Positions 1-6,533 are shown, numbered from the stretch's first letter. The stretch: 9,820 nucleotides of DNA from DASVSE01 sp036399715 (GCA_036399715.1 DASWMO010000046.1:1-9820), one strand, 5' to 3'. Numbers and translations: made by a program. Notes: a model not told the origin generated them from the sequence alone.

Positions 1-18
1 CTCCTCGCCTCCAGTGCG

Positions 19-143
19 GCAGAACCCGCCTCTGCATCGGACGCGCCACGGCCGGCCGCCTTGCTCGTCCCGCCGTCACCGTCTACTTTCGCTCGCCCTC
101 GTCTCGGCGCACCGTGCCGCCGGTGAGCGGCCATCCGTTATGC
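19..143 (+). other. attC: integron attC recombination site (attC1), end of the preceding gene cassette
   Basis: Imperfect palindromic element of about 125 bp. It opens with an R''-type box GCAGAAC (19-25) and closes with an R'-type box GTTATGC (137-143). Inside, TCTGCATCGGA (31-41) folds back on CCGGTGAGCG near 120-129. The fold leaves G34 and A41 unpaired, and the CACGG/CCGTG stem lies further in. The copy at 709-831 shares the same arms and the same two unpaired bases, while the loop region between them has diverged. Extrahelical bases on one arm and a GTT/AAC outer box are known marks of attC sites, which IntI recombines as folded single strands between G and TT, here G137 and T138. The cassette that owns most of this site lies left of the window; positions 1-18 show nothing recognisable. 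Confidence 0.78.
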
Positions 144-825
144 CGCTTACAACCTTGGTTGCCGTCGCTCGATGGTCCTGATCTGCTGCGGGCTCGTTGC
201 CCTCGTCGTCGGGCTCGTCCTCTTGGTCGGCGGGCTCACCGCCCGTCCTCGAGATGGCGTCCGCGTTGGGGCCGGGGCCCTAGCCCTCTTGTTCCTCGCC
301 GTTCCCGTGGTCTCGGAGTGGCGGTACTACTCCGCCGTCAACGCCTTCGAGTGGAACCCCGGCATGGACGGCCCCCCGATCAGGCGTGACCGCGTCGTCG
401 GAACGTGGGCGGCTGGGCCCTCTCGCCTCGTGCTCCGTCCGGATGGGTCGTTCCAGCTCGCCTTGGAGGGGGAGGCGGAGGAACGGATCGGGGCACGCAC
501 GGCCGAGGGAATGTGGACCCTGAACGACTGGAACTTGGACCTGACCGCGAGCGAGGGGACGGGCGAGCGCACGCCGCTCCGGGTCGTCGTGGTCCGGGAA
601 GACGGGTCGTACCGGATCATCGACGGCCGGGGTGTCGGTGACGACTGGCGTCCGTGGGGCGGTCTCTCCCGACTCTCTCCGGAGGATAGCTGATCGTTCC
701 GGGCGGCGGCATAACCTGCGTCTGCATCGGACCGCACGGCTGGCGTCGCGTCATGTTCGCCCGCTCGCGTCTACTTTTGCTCCGTCGGGGCGCTGCGCTC
801 CGTGCGGCCGGTGAGCCGCCAAGTG
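138..825 (+). mobile_element. integron gene cassette carrying one membrane-protein gene
   Basis: This is the predicted excisable unit of 688 bp, running from the crossover point in attC1 (G137|T138) to that in attC2 (G825|T826). It holds one gene in the usual orientation, with its attC just after the stop codon. In a circularised cassette the first bases join the end of its own attC, so the entry core should match that site's R'' box. GTTATGC at 137-143 is the exact reverse complement of GCATAAC at 709-715 (7 of 7). Both depart from the GTTRRRY/RYYYAAC consensus at the same paired position. The next core, GTTACAC at 825-831, does not fully match, as expected if it belongs to something else. 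Only 34 bp separate the crossover point from the ATG. No integrase gene is in the window. Confidence 0.75.
172..693 (+). CDS. cassette-borne small membrane protein with C-terminal soluble domain, function unknown
   Basis: The family of this 173-residue protein is not recognised. Residues 2-22 and about 31-48 are hydrophobic and should form two membrane helices with a short polar link (ARPRDG). The rest is soluble. Its beta-rich pattern GTW (77-79), LVLRPDGSF (86-94), GMWTLNDWNLDL (113-124) recalls small lipocalin-like or lipoprotein-type domains that repeat 'GTW ... L.L..DG.F ... G.W'; this is a resemblance only. ATG at 172 is the only plausible start, because the frame upstream to the cassette boundary has no ATG, GTG or TTG. 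There is no Shine-Dalgarno sequence, which is common for cassette genes. TGA (691-693) lies 15 bp before the R'' box of attC2. No promoter is evident, so expression may depend on an upstream cassette promoter. Confidence 0.72.
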   Translation: MVLICCGLVALVVGLVLLVGGLTARPRDGVRVGAGALALLFLAVPVVSEWRYYSAVNAFEWNPGMDGPPIRRDRVVGTWAAGPSRLVLRPDGSFQLALEGEAEERIGARTAEGMWTLNDWNLDLTASEGTGERTPLRVVVVREDGSYRIIDGRGVGDDWRPWGGLSRLSPEDS

Positions 826-831
826 TTACAC
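709..831 (+). other. attC: integron attC recombination site (attC2) of the 138-825 cassette
   Basis: The site begins with R'' GCATAAC (709-715) and ends at core GTTACAC (825-831). The stem pairs CCGCACGG (732-739) exactly with CCGTGCGG (800-807). Moving outward, A731 is unpaired, CGG pairs with CCG, T727 forms a wobble with G, C and A pair, G724 is unpaired, then CT and GCG pair. The same two extrahelical bases recur in the copy at 19-143. Between the arms is a loop of about 60 nt that includes a tract shared with the first copy (CGTCTACTTT near 767-776). No GTGTAAC box, the partner expected for a further cassette, was found downstream, so this may be the last attC of the array. Confidence 0.78.
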
Positions 832-841
832 GGCCCGCGCG

Positions 842-1489
842 CTACAGCCCGAGGCGGTCCAGCCGCTCCGGCTCGTCCGCGAACTCCGCCCGCGCCGTCC
901 GCACGAACGACCCGGCCCAGGTGTCCAGCGCCTCCAACTGCGTGTCCTTGGAGACCGTCGCGTGCGTCGCGTCCGCCGTCTCGCCCTGCTGGTCGCCCCG
1001 CGCCTCGGCCAGCGCCTCGACGCGCGCCAGCCCCGCAGCCAGCGTCTCCGCCGTAATCCCGACCCCGTCGAGGCGCTCCGCGAGGTCCGGCCGCTTCATC
1101 GCGGACGCGTAGAAGTTGTGCGCCTGGTCGATGGCCGCCGCCCGGGTCCGCGCGCGGCGGCCGAGCAGCCCGAGGTCTTCGAGCGCGCCCCGGTCCCCCG
1201 CCAGCGCCTCGCGCGCGAACGTGACCTCGGCCATGTACGGCTTCCGGACCGCCGTCCACGCGGCGCCCGCGTCGTCGGTCGCGTCGAACTGCTCGCCGAG
1301 TTCGCTGTCCTGCGTCCGACGGGCCGTCCGGACAGCGTCGAGCAGGGCGCGGCCCTCGTCCAGCCGCTTCTTCTTGAAACCGCGGAGGGCCAGTCGGGCC
1401 ATCATCTCGCCGTCCTGCACGAGCGCGCGCAGGGCACGGTCGACGAGGTCGAGCCGCTCGACGATGGGGAGGCGGACGTAGGACGGCAT
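842..1489 (-). CDS. conserved-looking helical protein of unknown function
   Basis: Encodes about 215 residues from ATG at 1489 (MPSYVRLP). In-frame ATGs at 1525 and 1519 would add 12 or 10 residues; the shorter form is preferred because the added residues are Pro-rich and unstructured. The protein is almost wholly amphipathic helix (IVERLDLVDRALRALV near the start, then DEGRALLDAVRTARR and AGAAWTAVRKPYMAEVTFAREAL), with no signal peptide, membrane segment or catalytic motif seen. The shape suggests a cytosolic helical bundle. The stop codon lies only 11 bp from the end of attC2, and the gene runs opposite to the cassette gene. It therefore either marks the chromosome next to the array or is an inverted cassette. 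The lack of a matching R'' box favours the first reading. Confidence 0.65.
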   Translation of the reverse strand: MPSYVRLPIVERLDLVDRALRALVQDGEMMARLALRGFKKKRLDEGRALLDAVRTARRTQDSELGEQFDATDDAGAAWTAVRKPYMAEVTFAREALAGDRGALEDLGLLGRRARTRAAAIDQAHNFYASAMKRPDLAERLDGVGITAETLAAGLARVEALAEARGDQQGETADATHATVSKDTQLEALDTWAGSFVRTARAEFADEPERLDRLGL

Positions 1490-1918
1490 CGGGCGGGGGG
1501 CAGGTGAGAACCGCAACATCGCCATTCGGGGCGCTCTGGCGATGCCCCTGCGCAGGTTTATGTGCGTGTCCGCTCCACACCCTGCACCGCCTCATCCGGG
1601 CAGATCCCGGTGCGAGATCGTCCGCCGCAGGTACAGGTGGCCCACCGTCAGGTACAACCGGCCCTCCGTCACGTACAGGTGGCTCACCCGCAGGTACACG
1701 TAGCTCACCGTCGTGTACAACCGGCCTACCCGCAGGTACAACCGGCCCACCATCGCGTGCATCCTCTCCACCCGCAGGTACAGGTGGCCGACCCGCAGGC
1801 GCACTCGTAACGCGGCGGGTGAAAGCGGAACGCCACGCGGCCCCGAACCGGGCGCCGCGCCGCGCCGGGCGCGTGGTACGGATTGTGGAGCGACGCGGGG
1901 ACCGCCCCCGCCTTCCGC
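1490..1918. other. intergenic region between divergent genes, with a 21-bp tandem array at its centre
   Basis: A gap of about 430 bp separates the helical protein gene (minus) from the GGDEF-EAL gene (plus), so both promoters should lie here. No convincing -10/-35 or Bacteroidota-type -33/-7 pair was found. A weak hairpin, CCGGG-cagat-CCCGG, lies at 1596-1610. The dominant structure is the tandem array at 1631-1798. From 1799 to 1918 the sequence is very GC-rich and nothing further is recognised in it. Confidence 0.5.
1631..1798. repeat. tandem array of eight 21-bp units, each opening with GTAC or GTGC
   Basis: Eight contiguous units start at 1631, 1652, 1673, 1694, 1715, 1736, 1757 and 1778 with no change of spacing. 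A degenerate unit sits at 1610-1630 (GTGC at its start, CCGCAG at its end). Positions 1, 2, 4, 5, 15, 16 and 19 are identical in all eight, giving GT-CA at the front and CC..C near the end. Positions 6-8 mostly alternate between GGT and ACC, and positions 17-18 between GT and CG. A 21-bp period equals two B-DNA turns, so the GTAC motifs face the same side, and it also equals seven codons. In the plus frame it reads as a VQVAHRQ-like heptad within a GTG-started frame (1562-1810). In that frame six of seven third codon positions vary, which hints at past or present coding, but the start is weak. It could be a regulator-binding array, a minisatellite or a remnant gene. Confidence 0.85.
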
Positions 1919-4900
1919 ATGACCGATCCGGCCGCCGTCTCCCTCCCGCCCGCCGCCGCGGCGCCCGCCGAGAGCGAGAGCGAGCGCATGGCGAGCCGCC
2001 TGCGCCTGCTCCACGCCGTCACGGCGCCCTCCGCCGAGCCCCTTCAGGCGCGCCTCACCCGCGCGCTCGCCCTCACGGCGACGCTGCTGGACCTCGACTC
2101 CGGCGTCTTCAGCCACGTCGTCGGCGACGTGTACACGGTCGTCGCCGTCAGTGGGCCCGCCTCGGGCGCCACGCCCGGCGCCACGTTCTCGCTCGGCGAG
2201 ACGTACTGCGCGATCGCACTCGAACACGACGACGTGTTGGCGGTCCACCACATGGGCGCCTCCGCGTACGGTGACCGCCCGTGCTACGTCTCACACAGGC
2301 TGGAGCGCTACATCGGGATCCCCGTCCGCGTCTCGGGCGAGGTCTACGGAACCCTCTGCTTCTCCGCGCGCGCACGCGGGGCCGCCCCGTACGGCGAGTC
2401 CGACCACGACCTGCTGCGCGTCCTGGCGACGTGGATCAGCGGCACGCTGGAGCAGGAGGCGCAGCAGCGGGCGCTCGCCGAGCAGGCCGCCCTCGTCCGC
2501 GGGCTCTACGACGCGTCGCCGCTCATGATGGGCGTCGCCGAACTCACCGCCGACGGCGACATCCTCCACCGGTCCGACAACGCCGCCGCCGCGGCCTTCT
2601 TCGGGCGGACGCCCGCGTCCATGCGCGACCGGCTCGCCTCGGAGCTGGGCTTCCCGGCCGCGCACGTCGCCGTGTGGGCCGACGCCTACCGCCGGACGGC
2701 GGCCGAGGGACGGCCCGTTCGGTTCGAGGGCGAGGTGGAGGGGCCCGATGGGCCGTGCGTGCTCGCCGCGGCCGTCTCCCTCGTCGCCGAGGCGGACCCC
2801 GTGCTCGGTCTCGGCGAGCGGTTCTGCTACGCCATCGAGGACGTCACGGAGCAGCGGGCGGCCCAGCGCGCCCTCGCCGCGAGCGAGCGCCGGACCCGCG
2901 TGCTCACGCACGCGACGTTCGAGGGCCTCGCGTTCGCACGCGGCGGCGTCATCCTCGACGCCAACGAGCAGTTCGCGCACCTGTTCGGGTTCGACTCGTC
3001 CGCCGCCCTCATCGGCCTCGACGCCGCCGCGCTCGTCGCACCCGAGTCGCTTCCGCTCGTCAAGCGGATGATCGCCGAGGGCCGGGCCGACGCCTACGAG
3101 GCCGAGATGCTCCGCCCGGACGGCTCGCGCTTCTGGGCCGACGTGCAGGGCCAGATGGTCCCCTTCACCGACGGCGAGCCGGCCCGCGTGACGGCCATCC
3201 GCGACGTGACGCGACGCAAGCTGGCTGAGCAGCAGCTCCACTTCCAGGCGGACGTGCTCGCGCACGTGTCGGACGCTGTCGTCGCGCTCGACCTCGACGG
3301 CTGCGTGACCTACTGGAATGCCGGGGCCGAGCGCCTCCACGGCTTCCCGGCCGAGACGGTCCTCGGGCGCCCGCTGGAGTCGGTCGTCCGCTACACCGTC
3401 CCCGACCCCGCCGCAGCACCACCGGGCGCGGCCGTGCGGAGCGCGCCCGACGCGCTCCGCACGGCAGCCGGCGGGGACCTGATCTACGAGGCGCCCGGCG
3501 GCGGCCGCCGCATCGTGTCCGTCTCGGCGAGCCTCCTCCGCGATGGCGGCGCCGACGGCGGTGACGAGGGCCACGAGCGGGGCGTCCTTGCGGTCCTCCG
3601 CGACGTCACGGCCGAGCGCGAGCTCGCGGCGCGCATGGAGCACCAGGCCCTCCACGACTCGCTGACGGGCCTCCCGAACCGTGCCCGCTTCCGGGAGCAT
3701 GTCGAGGCGGCGCTGCGCCGCGGCGACGCGTTCAGCGTCCTCTACGTCGACCTCGACCGCTTCAAGACGGTCAACGACACGCTCGGCCACGACGCCGGGG
3801 ACCGCCTCCTGCTGGCCGTCGCCGGGCGGATGCAGGCCGCGGCCGGTGCCGGCGCGCTCGTCGCACGCCTCGGCGGCGACGAGTTCGGCATCGCCGTGCC
3901 CGGCGACCGCCGCGCGGGCACGCGTGCCGGGCAATACCTGCTGACGGCGCTCCGGGCGCCGGTCGCGCTCGGCCGGCGCGAGGTCGTTCCCGGCGCCAGC
4001 GTCGGCCTCGTCGCCCGCGCGGAGCGCTACACCGACCCCGAGGCGCTCCTCCGCGACGCCGACACGGCCATGTACCACGCCAAGCGGGCCGGCCGCGACC
4101 GCCTCTCGGTCTTCGACGAGACGATGCACCGGACGGTCGCCGAGCGCTTCACCCTTGAGCACGACCTGCGGCAAGCCCTCCGCACGGACCAGTTCTGCAT
4201 CCGCCTCCAGCCCATCGTGGACCTCACCTCGGGCGCCGTCGCGGGCTTCGAGGCGCTCGCCCGCTGGGAGCACCCGTCGCGCGGCCTGCTCGGGCCGAGC
4301 GCGTTTATCGAGCTCGCCGAAGAGCTCGGCCTCATCGCCGAGATCGACGGCCGCGTGCTGGACCAGACCTGTGCCGAGATGGGCCGCTGGGCGAGCCAGG
4401 GGCCGCGCGGCCTCGGCGACATGCTCACGATGGTCAACGTGAATTGCTCGGACCAGTCGTTCCTCGACGCCGGCCTCGCCGGTCGCGCCCGAGCCGCCGC
4501 CGACGCGGCCAGCATTCCCCCGGGCTGCCTCACGCTCGAACTCACCGAGCGCGCACTCGTCGCGAATGAGGTCGCCGGCGGCCTCGCGGATGCCATCCGG
4601 GCCGCCGGCCTCAAGCTCTGCGTCGACGACTTCGGCTCGGGCTACTCCAGCCTCGGGCTGCTGCACCGCCTGCCCGTGGACGGCCTCAAGATCGACCGCT
4701 CGTTCGTGACTGACCTCGGGCATTCTCCGCCAGCGCAGGCCGTCGTGCGGGCCGTCGTGCAGTTCTCGGCCGACCTCGGCCTGCGGACGGTCGCAGAGGG
4801 CATCGAGACGCCCGCGCAGCTGCGTGTGCTTCGCAACCTGGGCTGCCGTTACGGTCAGGGCTTCCTCTTCTCGCCACCCGTCACGCCCGATGTCGCCCGG

Positions 4901-4948
4901 ACGATGCTGGACGCTGCCCCGTGGGCCGCGCAGTGGCCCTTCGGCTGA
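1919..4948 (+). CDS. GAF-PAS-PAS-PAS-GGDEF-EAL cyclic-di-GMP cyclase/phosphodiesterase
   Basis: A 1009-residue cytosolic signalling protein with no membrane helix or signal peptide. Order: GAF (about 40-185; FSLGETYCAIAL and YIGIPVRVSGEVYGTLCF), PAS1 (about 190-318, weakest), PAS2 (about 325-437), PAS3 (about 441-565, with the N-terminal LDGCVTYWNAGAERLHGF pattern), GGDEF (from HDSLTGLPN at 579, signature GGDEF at 652-656) and EAL (signature at 778-780). The EAL domain keeps the usual metal and catalytic set: ELTER, DDFGSG with the Asp pair at 903-904, LKIDR, AEGIET and GQGF. Synthesis and hydrolysis of c-di-GMP are thus both possible. No RxxD inhibitory site precedes GGDEF (the sequence is ALVARLGGDEF). 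ATG 1919 is preferred over an in-frame TTG at 1883. No neighbour suggests a target. The gene converges with ccmE 18 bp away. Confidence 0.93.
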   Translation: MTDPAAVSLPPAAAAPAESESERMASRLRLLHAVTAPSAEPLQARLTRALALTATLLDLDSGVFSHVVGDVYTVVAVSGPASGATPGATFSLGETYCAIALEHDDVLAVHHMGASAYGDRPCYVSHRLERYIGIPVRVSGEVYGTLCFSARARGAAPYGESDHDLLRVLATWISGTLEQEAQQRALAEQAALVRGLYDASPLMMGVAELTADGDILHRSDNAAAAAFFGRTPASMRDRLASELGFPAAHVAVWADAYRRTAAEGRPVRFEGEVEGPDGPCVLAAAVSLVAEADPVLGLGERFCYAIEDVTEQRAAQRALAASERRTRVLTHATFEGLAFARGGVILDANEQFAHLFGFDSSAALIGLDAAALVAPESLPLVKRMIAEGRADAYEAEMLRPDGSRFWADVQGQMVPFTDGEPARVTAIRDVTRRKLAEQQLHFQADVLAHVSDAVVALDLDGCVTYWNAGAERLHGFPAETVLGRPLESVVRYTVPDPAAAPPGAAVRSAPDALRTAAGGDLIYEAPGGGRRIVSVSASLLRDGGADGGDEGHERGVLAVLRDVTAERELAARMEHQALHDSLTGLPNRARFREHVEAALRRGDAFSVLYVDLDRFKTVNDTLGHDAGDRLLLAVAGRMQAAAGAGALVARLGGDEFGIAVPGDRRAGTRAGQYLLTALRAPVALGRREVVPGASVGLVARAERYTDPEALLRDADTAMYHAKRAGRDRLSVFDETMHRTVAERFTLEHDLRQALRTDQFCIRLQPIVDLTSGAVAGFEALARWEHPSRGLLGPSAFIELAEELGLIAEIDGRVLDQTCAEMGRWASQGPRGLGDMLTMVNVNCSDQSFLDAGLAGRARAAADAASIPPGCLTLELTERALVANEVAGGLADAIRAAGLKLCVDDFGSGYSSLGLLHRLPVDGLKIDRSFVTDLGHSPPAQAVVRAVVQFSADLGLRTVAEGIETPAQLRVLRNLGCRYGQGFLFSPPVTPDVARTMLDAAPWAAQWPFG

Positions 4949-4966
4949 CCCCGTACAGGACTTCCG

Positions 4967-5404
4967 CTAGCGCGCCAAGGCGGGCGTCGTCGGGACGCGC
5001 GGCGCGGCGGTTTCGCCGGCGGTCGTCCGTTCGAACTCGCGAGCGTCGTTGTACTTCGACGGGCACTTGACGAGAATGTGCTCGGCCTCAAAGACGTCGC
5101 CCGCCATCTGGCCCTCAACGACGACCTTCTCGGCGTCCTCGAAGTTGGCCGGCTTCGGGTCGGCGAATGTCACCTGCCGGACGAGGCCCGCCTCGTCGGC
5201 CATCGAGAACGAGAAGACGTTGCGGTCGCGGTCGTAGGTCGTCGGCCGGTCGCGCAGCCACGTCCCGGCGACGTGCGCGCGGCGGCCGTTGGCCGTCGCC
5301 TCGGCGAAGGACTCGTAGCCCGAGAGCTGGCTCCCGAAGCTGTCGACGACGAAAAAGCCGAAGACGCCGATGCAGGCGAGGCCGACGAAAGTCTTGGGAC
5401 GCAT
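4967..5404 (-). CDS. ccmE: periplasmic heme chaperone CcmE, CxxxY type
   Basis: CcmE takes heme from CcmC and passes it to the cytochrome c heme lyase on the periplasmic side of the membrane. This 145-residue protein has one N-terminal membrane anchor (FVGLACIGVFGFFVVDSF). A small beta-barrel OB-fold domain follows, ending in the heme-binding segment ILVKCPSKY. In E. coli the matching segment is VLAKHDENY, where His binds heme covalently. Here Cys takes that place while the Tyr four residues on is kept, giving the CxxxY motif known from Desulfovibrio and archaeal CcmE. The tail is short and lacks a His-rich extension. ATG 5404 is preferred, as an extension to 5509 would overlap ccmD and add a Pro/Arg-rich, non-membrane leader. 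It is the last gene of the cluster, 11 bp after ccmD. Confidence 0.9.
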   Translation of the reverse strand: MRPKTFVGLACIGVFGFFVVDSFGSQLSGYESFAEATANGRRAHVAGTWLRDRPTTYDRDRNVFSFSMADEAGLVRQVTFADPKPANFEDAEKVVVEGQMAGDVFEAEHILVKCPSKYNDAREFERTTAGETAAPRVPTTPALAR

Positions 5405-5415
5405 GGCGGTGCCGG

Positions 5416-5661
5416 TTAGCGGGACGAAGAGTCGTGGGCATCGAGCGCGCGCTCGATGCGCGCGAGGCGGCGGTCCGTGCGGAGCGCGAGCAGCATCAGC
5501 GCCGCCCACACGATCAGGACAACGGCGAGGACGACGGGAAGCTTGTTCTCGGCGAGCATCGCGCGCTCGGACGGGCTCTCGGACTGGACGGTGAGCGCCT
5601 GCGCGGCACTCGTGTCGAACAGCGCGATCGTCGTGTCGGCGGACGGGGCGGTCTGGAGCAT
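5416..5661 (-). CDS. ccmD: CcmD-like single-helix heme-export accessory protein
   Basis: A small membrane protein of 81 residues. A polar stretch of about 38 residues precedes one membrane helix (LPVVLAVVLIVWAALMLLAL, 41-60) and a basic amphipathic tail (RTDRRLARIERALDAHD). Helix followed by an RxxRRLxxxE tail is the CcmD pattern. In E. coli CcmD helps release heme-loaded CcmE from the CcmABC complex, and the gene's place between ccmC and ccmE fits. The ATG overlaps the ccmC stop codon by one base (TGATG), which suggests translational coupling and supports the long form. An internal Met at residue 35 would give a 47-residue form nearer to typical CcmD length. Identification rests on position and pattern, as the family is too short for strong motifs. 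Confidence 0.75.
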   Translation of the reverse strand: MLQTAPSADTTIALFDTSAAQALTVQSESPSERAMLAENKLPVVLAVVLIVWAALMLLALRTDRRLARIERALDAHDSSSR

Positions 5662-6404
5662 CAGGAGACGACGGCGACGGGAGCGGGGGCGGACTCGCCG
5701 AGGCGCTCGGCGCGGATCTCGGCGACGCGGCTGCGGACGCGCTGGGTGTACATCCACCACGCGAGCATCAGGAAGCCGGCTGAGGCAGCGTAGAAGATCC
5801 ACCGCATCTGCGGCGCGATGTCCATCTGCGAGAACGCGGGGTTGCCCTCGGCCCCGGGGTGCAGGCTTGCCATACGCCGCGGGAGGACGTACGTCAGAAA
5901 CGGCATCGTCGCGGTCGCGAAGAGGGCGTAGACGGCCGCGAGGCGCGCGCGCCGCCGGGGCTCGTCCACGGACCCGCGCAGGACGAAGTACGCCCCGCCG
6001 ATGAGCAGCTGCACGGCGACCATGTTGGGGCGCGGCTCGGGGCTCCACCAGATGCCCGTCCCCTGGTACCACGTGTAGCGGCTCCACACGACGCCCGTGA
6101 TGATTGCGGCGAGGCCCGCGGCCATCGAGATCGTCCACGCGCTCTCGGCGCGGACGTCGTTGATCGCCCGGCCCGTCGCGAGGAGCCGCGCGGAGTGCCA
6201 CGCGCCAGCAATCGCCCCGGCGTAGAGCACGAACCACATCGGGACGTGAAAGTACAGATTTCGCGCCGTGTGCTCCAGAATGGGCAGGTTCGAGACTGGC
6301 CCGAGGATCCCGAAGCAGAACACGACGGCCATCCACACCGCCACGACGACGCCGAAGGCGCGGTACACAGGGCCGTAGCGGGGCAGGGCGAGGTCCGAGG
6401 TCAT
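5661..6404 (-). CDS. ccmC: heme exporter subunit CcmC (CcsA/CcmF superfamily)
   Basis: A 247-residue polytopic membrane protein with about six helices that presents heme to CcmE. Both conserved axial heme-ligand histidines are visible: H53 in YFHVP (the family has HVP here) and H182 in SLHPG. Between them the Trp-rich heme-handling motif, usually WGxxWxWDxR, reads WYQGTGIWWSPEPR (112-125). W119 and W120 are present, but the WD pair is replaced by PE, with Glu at the acidic position and the following Arg kept. Length is normal for the family. ATG 6404 has no Shine-Dalgarno sequence. It lies 129 bp after ccmB, the only sizeable gap in the cluster, and overlaps ccmD by one base. Confidence 0.92.
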   Translation of the reverse strand: MTSDLALPRYGPVYRAFGVVVAVWMAVVFCFGILGPVSNLPILEHTARNLYFHVPMWFVLYAGAIAGAWHSARLLATGRAINDVRAESAWTISMAAGLAAIITGVVWSRYTWYQGTGIWWSPEPRPNMVAVQLLIGGAYFVLRGSVDEPRRRARLAAVYALFATATMPFLTYVLPRRMASLHPGAEGNPAFSQMDIAPQMRWIFYAASAGFLMLAWWMYTQRVRSRVAEIRAERLGESAPAPVAVVS

Positions 6405-6516
6405 GGCAGGGAACGCGGCGCGGGGAAACGCGGCACAGCCGCAACGTATCGCGCCGCGGCGTGGCGGGCAGTGAATGGGGCGGGGAATCGGGGCGTCGTC
6501 GCACCCCGGTGCCGTA

Positions 6517-6532
6517 GCCGCGGATCCGCGGC
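6517..6532. promoter_or_regulatory. 16-bp perfect palindrome between ccmB and ccmC
   Basis: GCCGCGGATCCGCGGC is perfectly self-complementary and begins one base after the ccmB stop codon (minus strand). As RNA it could form a six-pair G/C stem with a GATC loop. No T-rich run follows in the direction of transcription, so it is not a classic rho-independent terminator. A second short inverted repeat, GCACC-CC-GGTGC (6501-6512), follows at once. The pair could attenuate transcription, protect a processed 3' end or bind a regulator upstream of ccmC. In such GC-rich sequence, chance cannot be excluded. Confidence 0.4.
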
Positions 6533-6533
6533 G

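Noticed and set aside
19..831. Insertion sequence or transposon bounded by direct repeats
   Set aside because: No transposase and no terminal inverted repeats at the outer ends; the internal palindromes and core boxes fit attC sites better.
1631..1798. CRISPR array
   Set aside because: Units are contiguous and diverged with no spacers between conserved repeats, and no cas genes are present.
2291..4723. 810-codon open frame on the minus strand opposite the GGDEF-EAL gene
   Set aside because: It is low-complexity Arg/Ala/Glu/Val sequence with no domain; it is a shadow of the well-supported plus-strand gene in very GC-rich DNA.
4949..4966. Bidirectional terminator between the GGDEF-EAL gene and ccmE
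   Set aside because: The 18-bp gap has no stem-loop or T-run.
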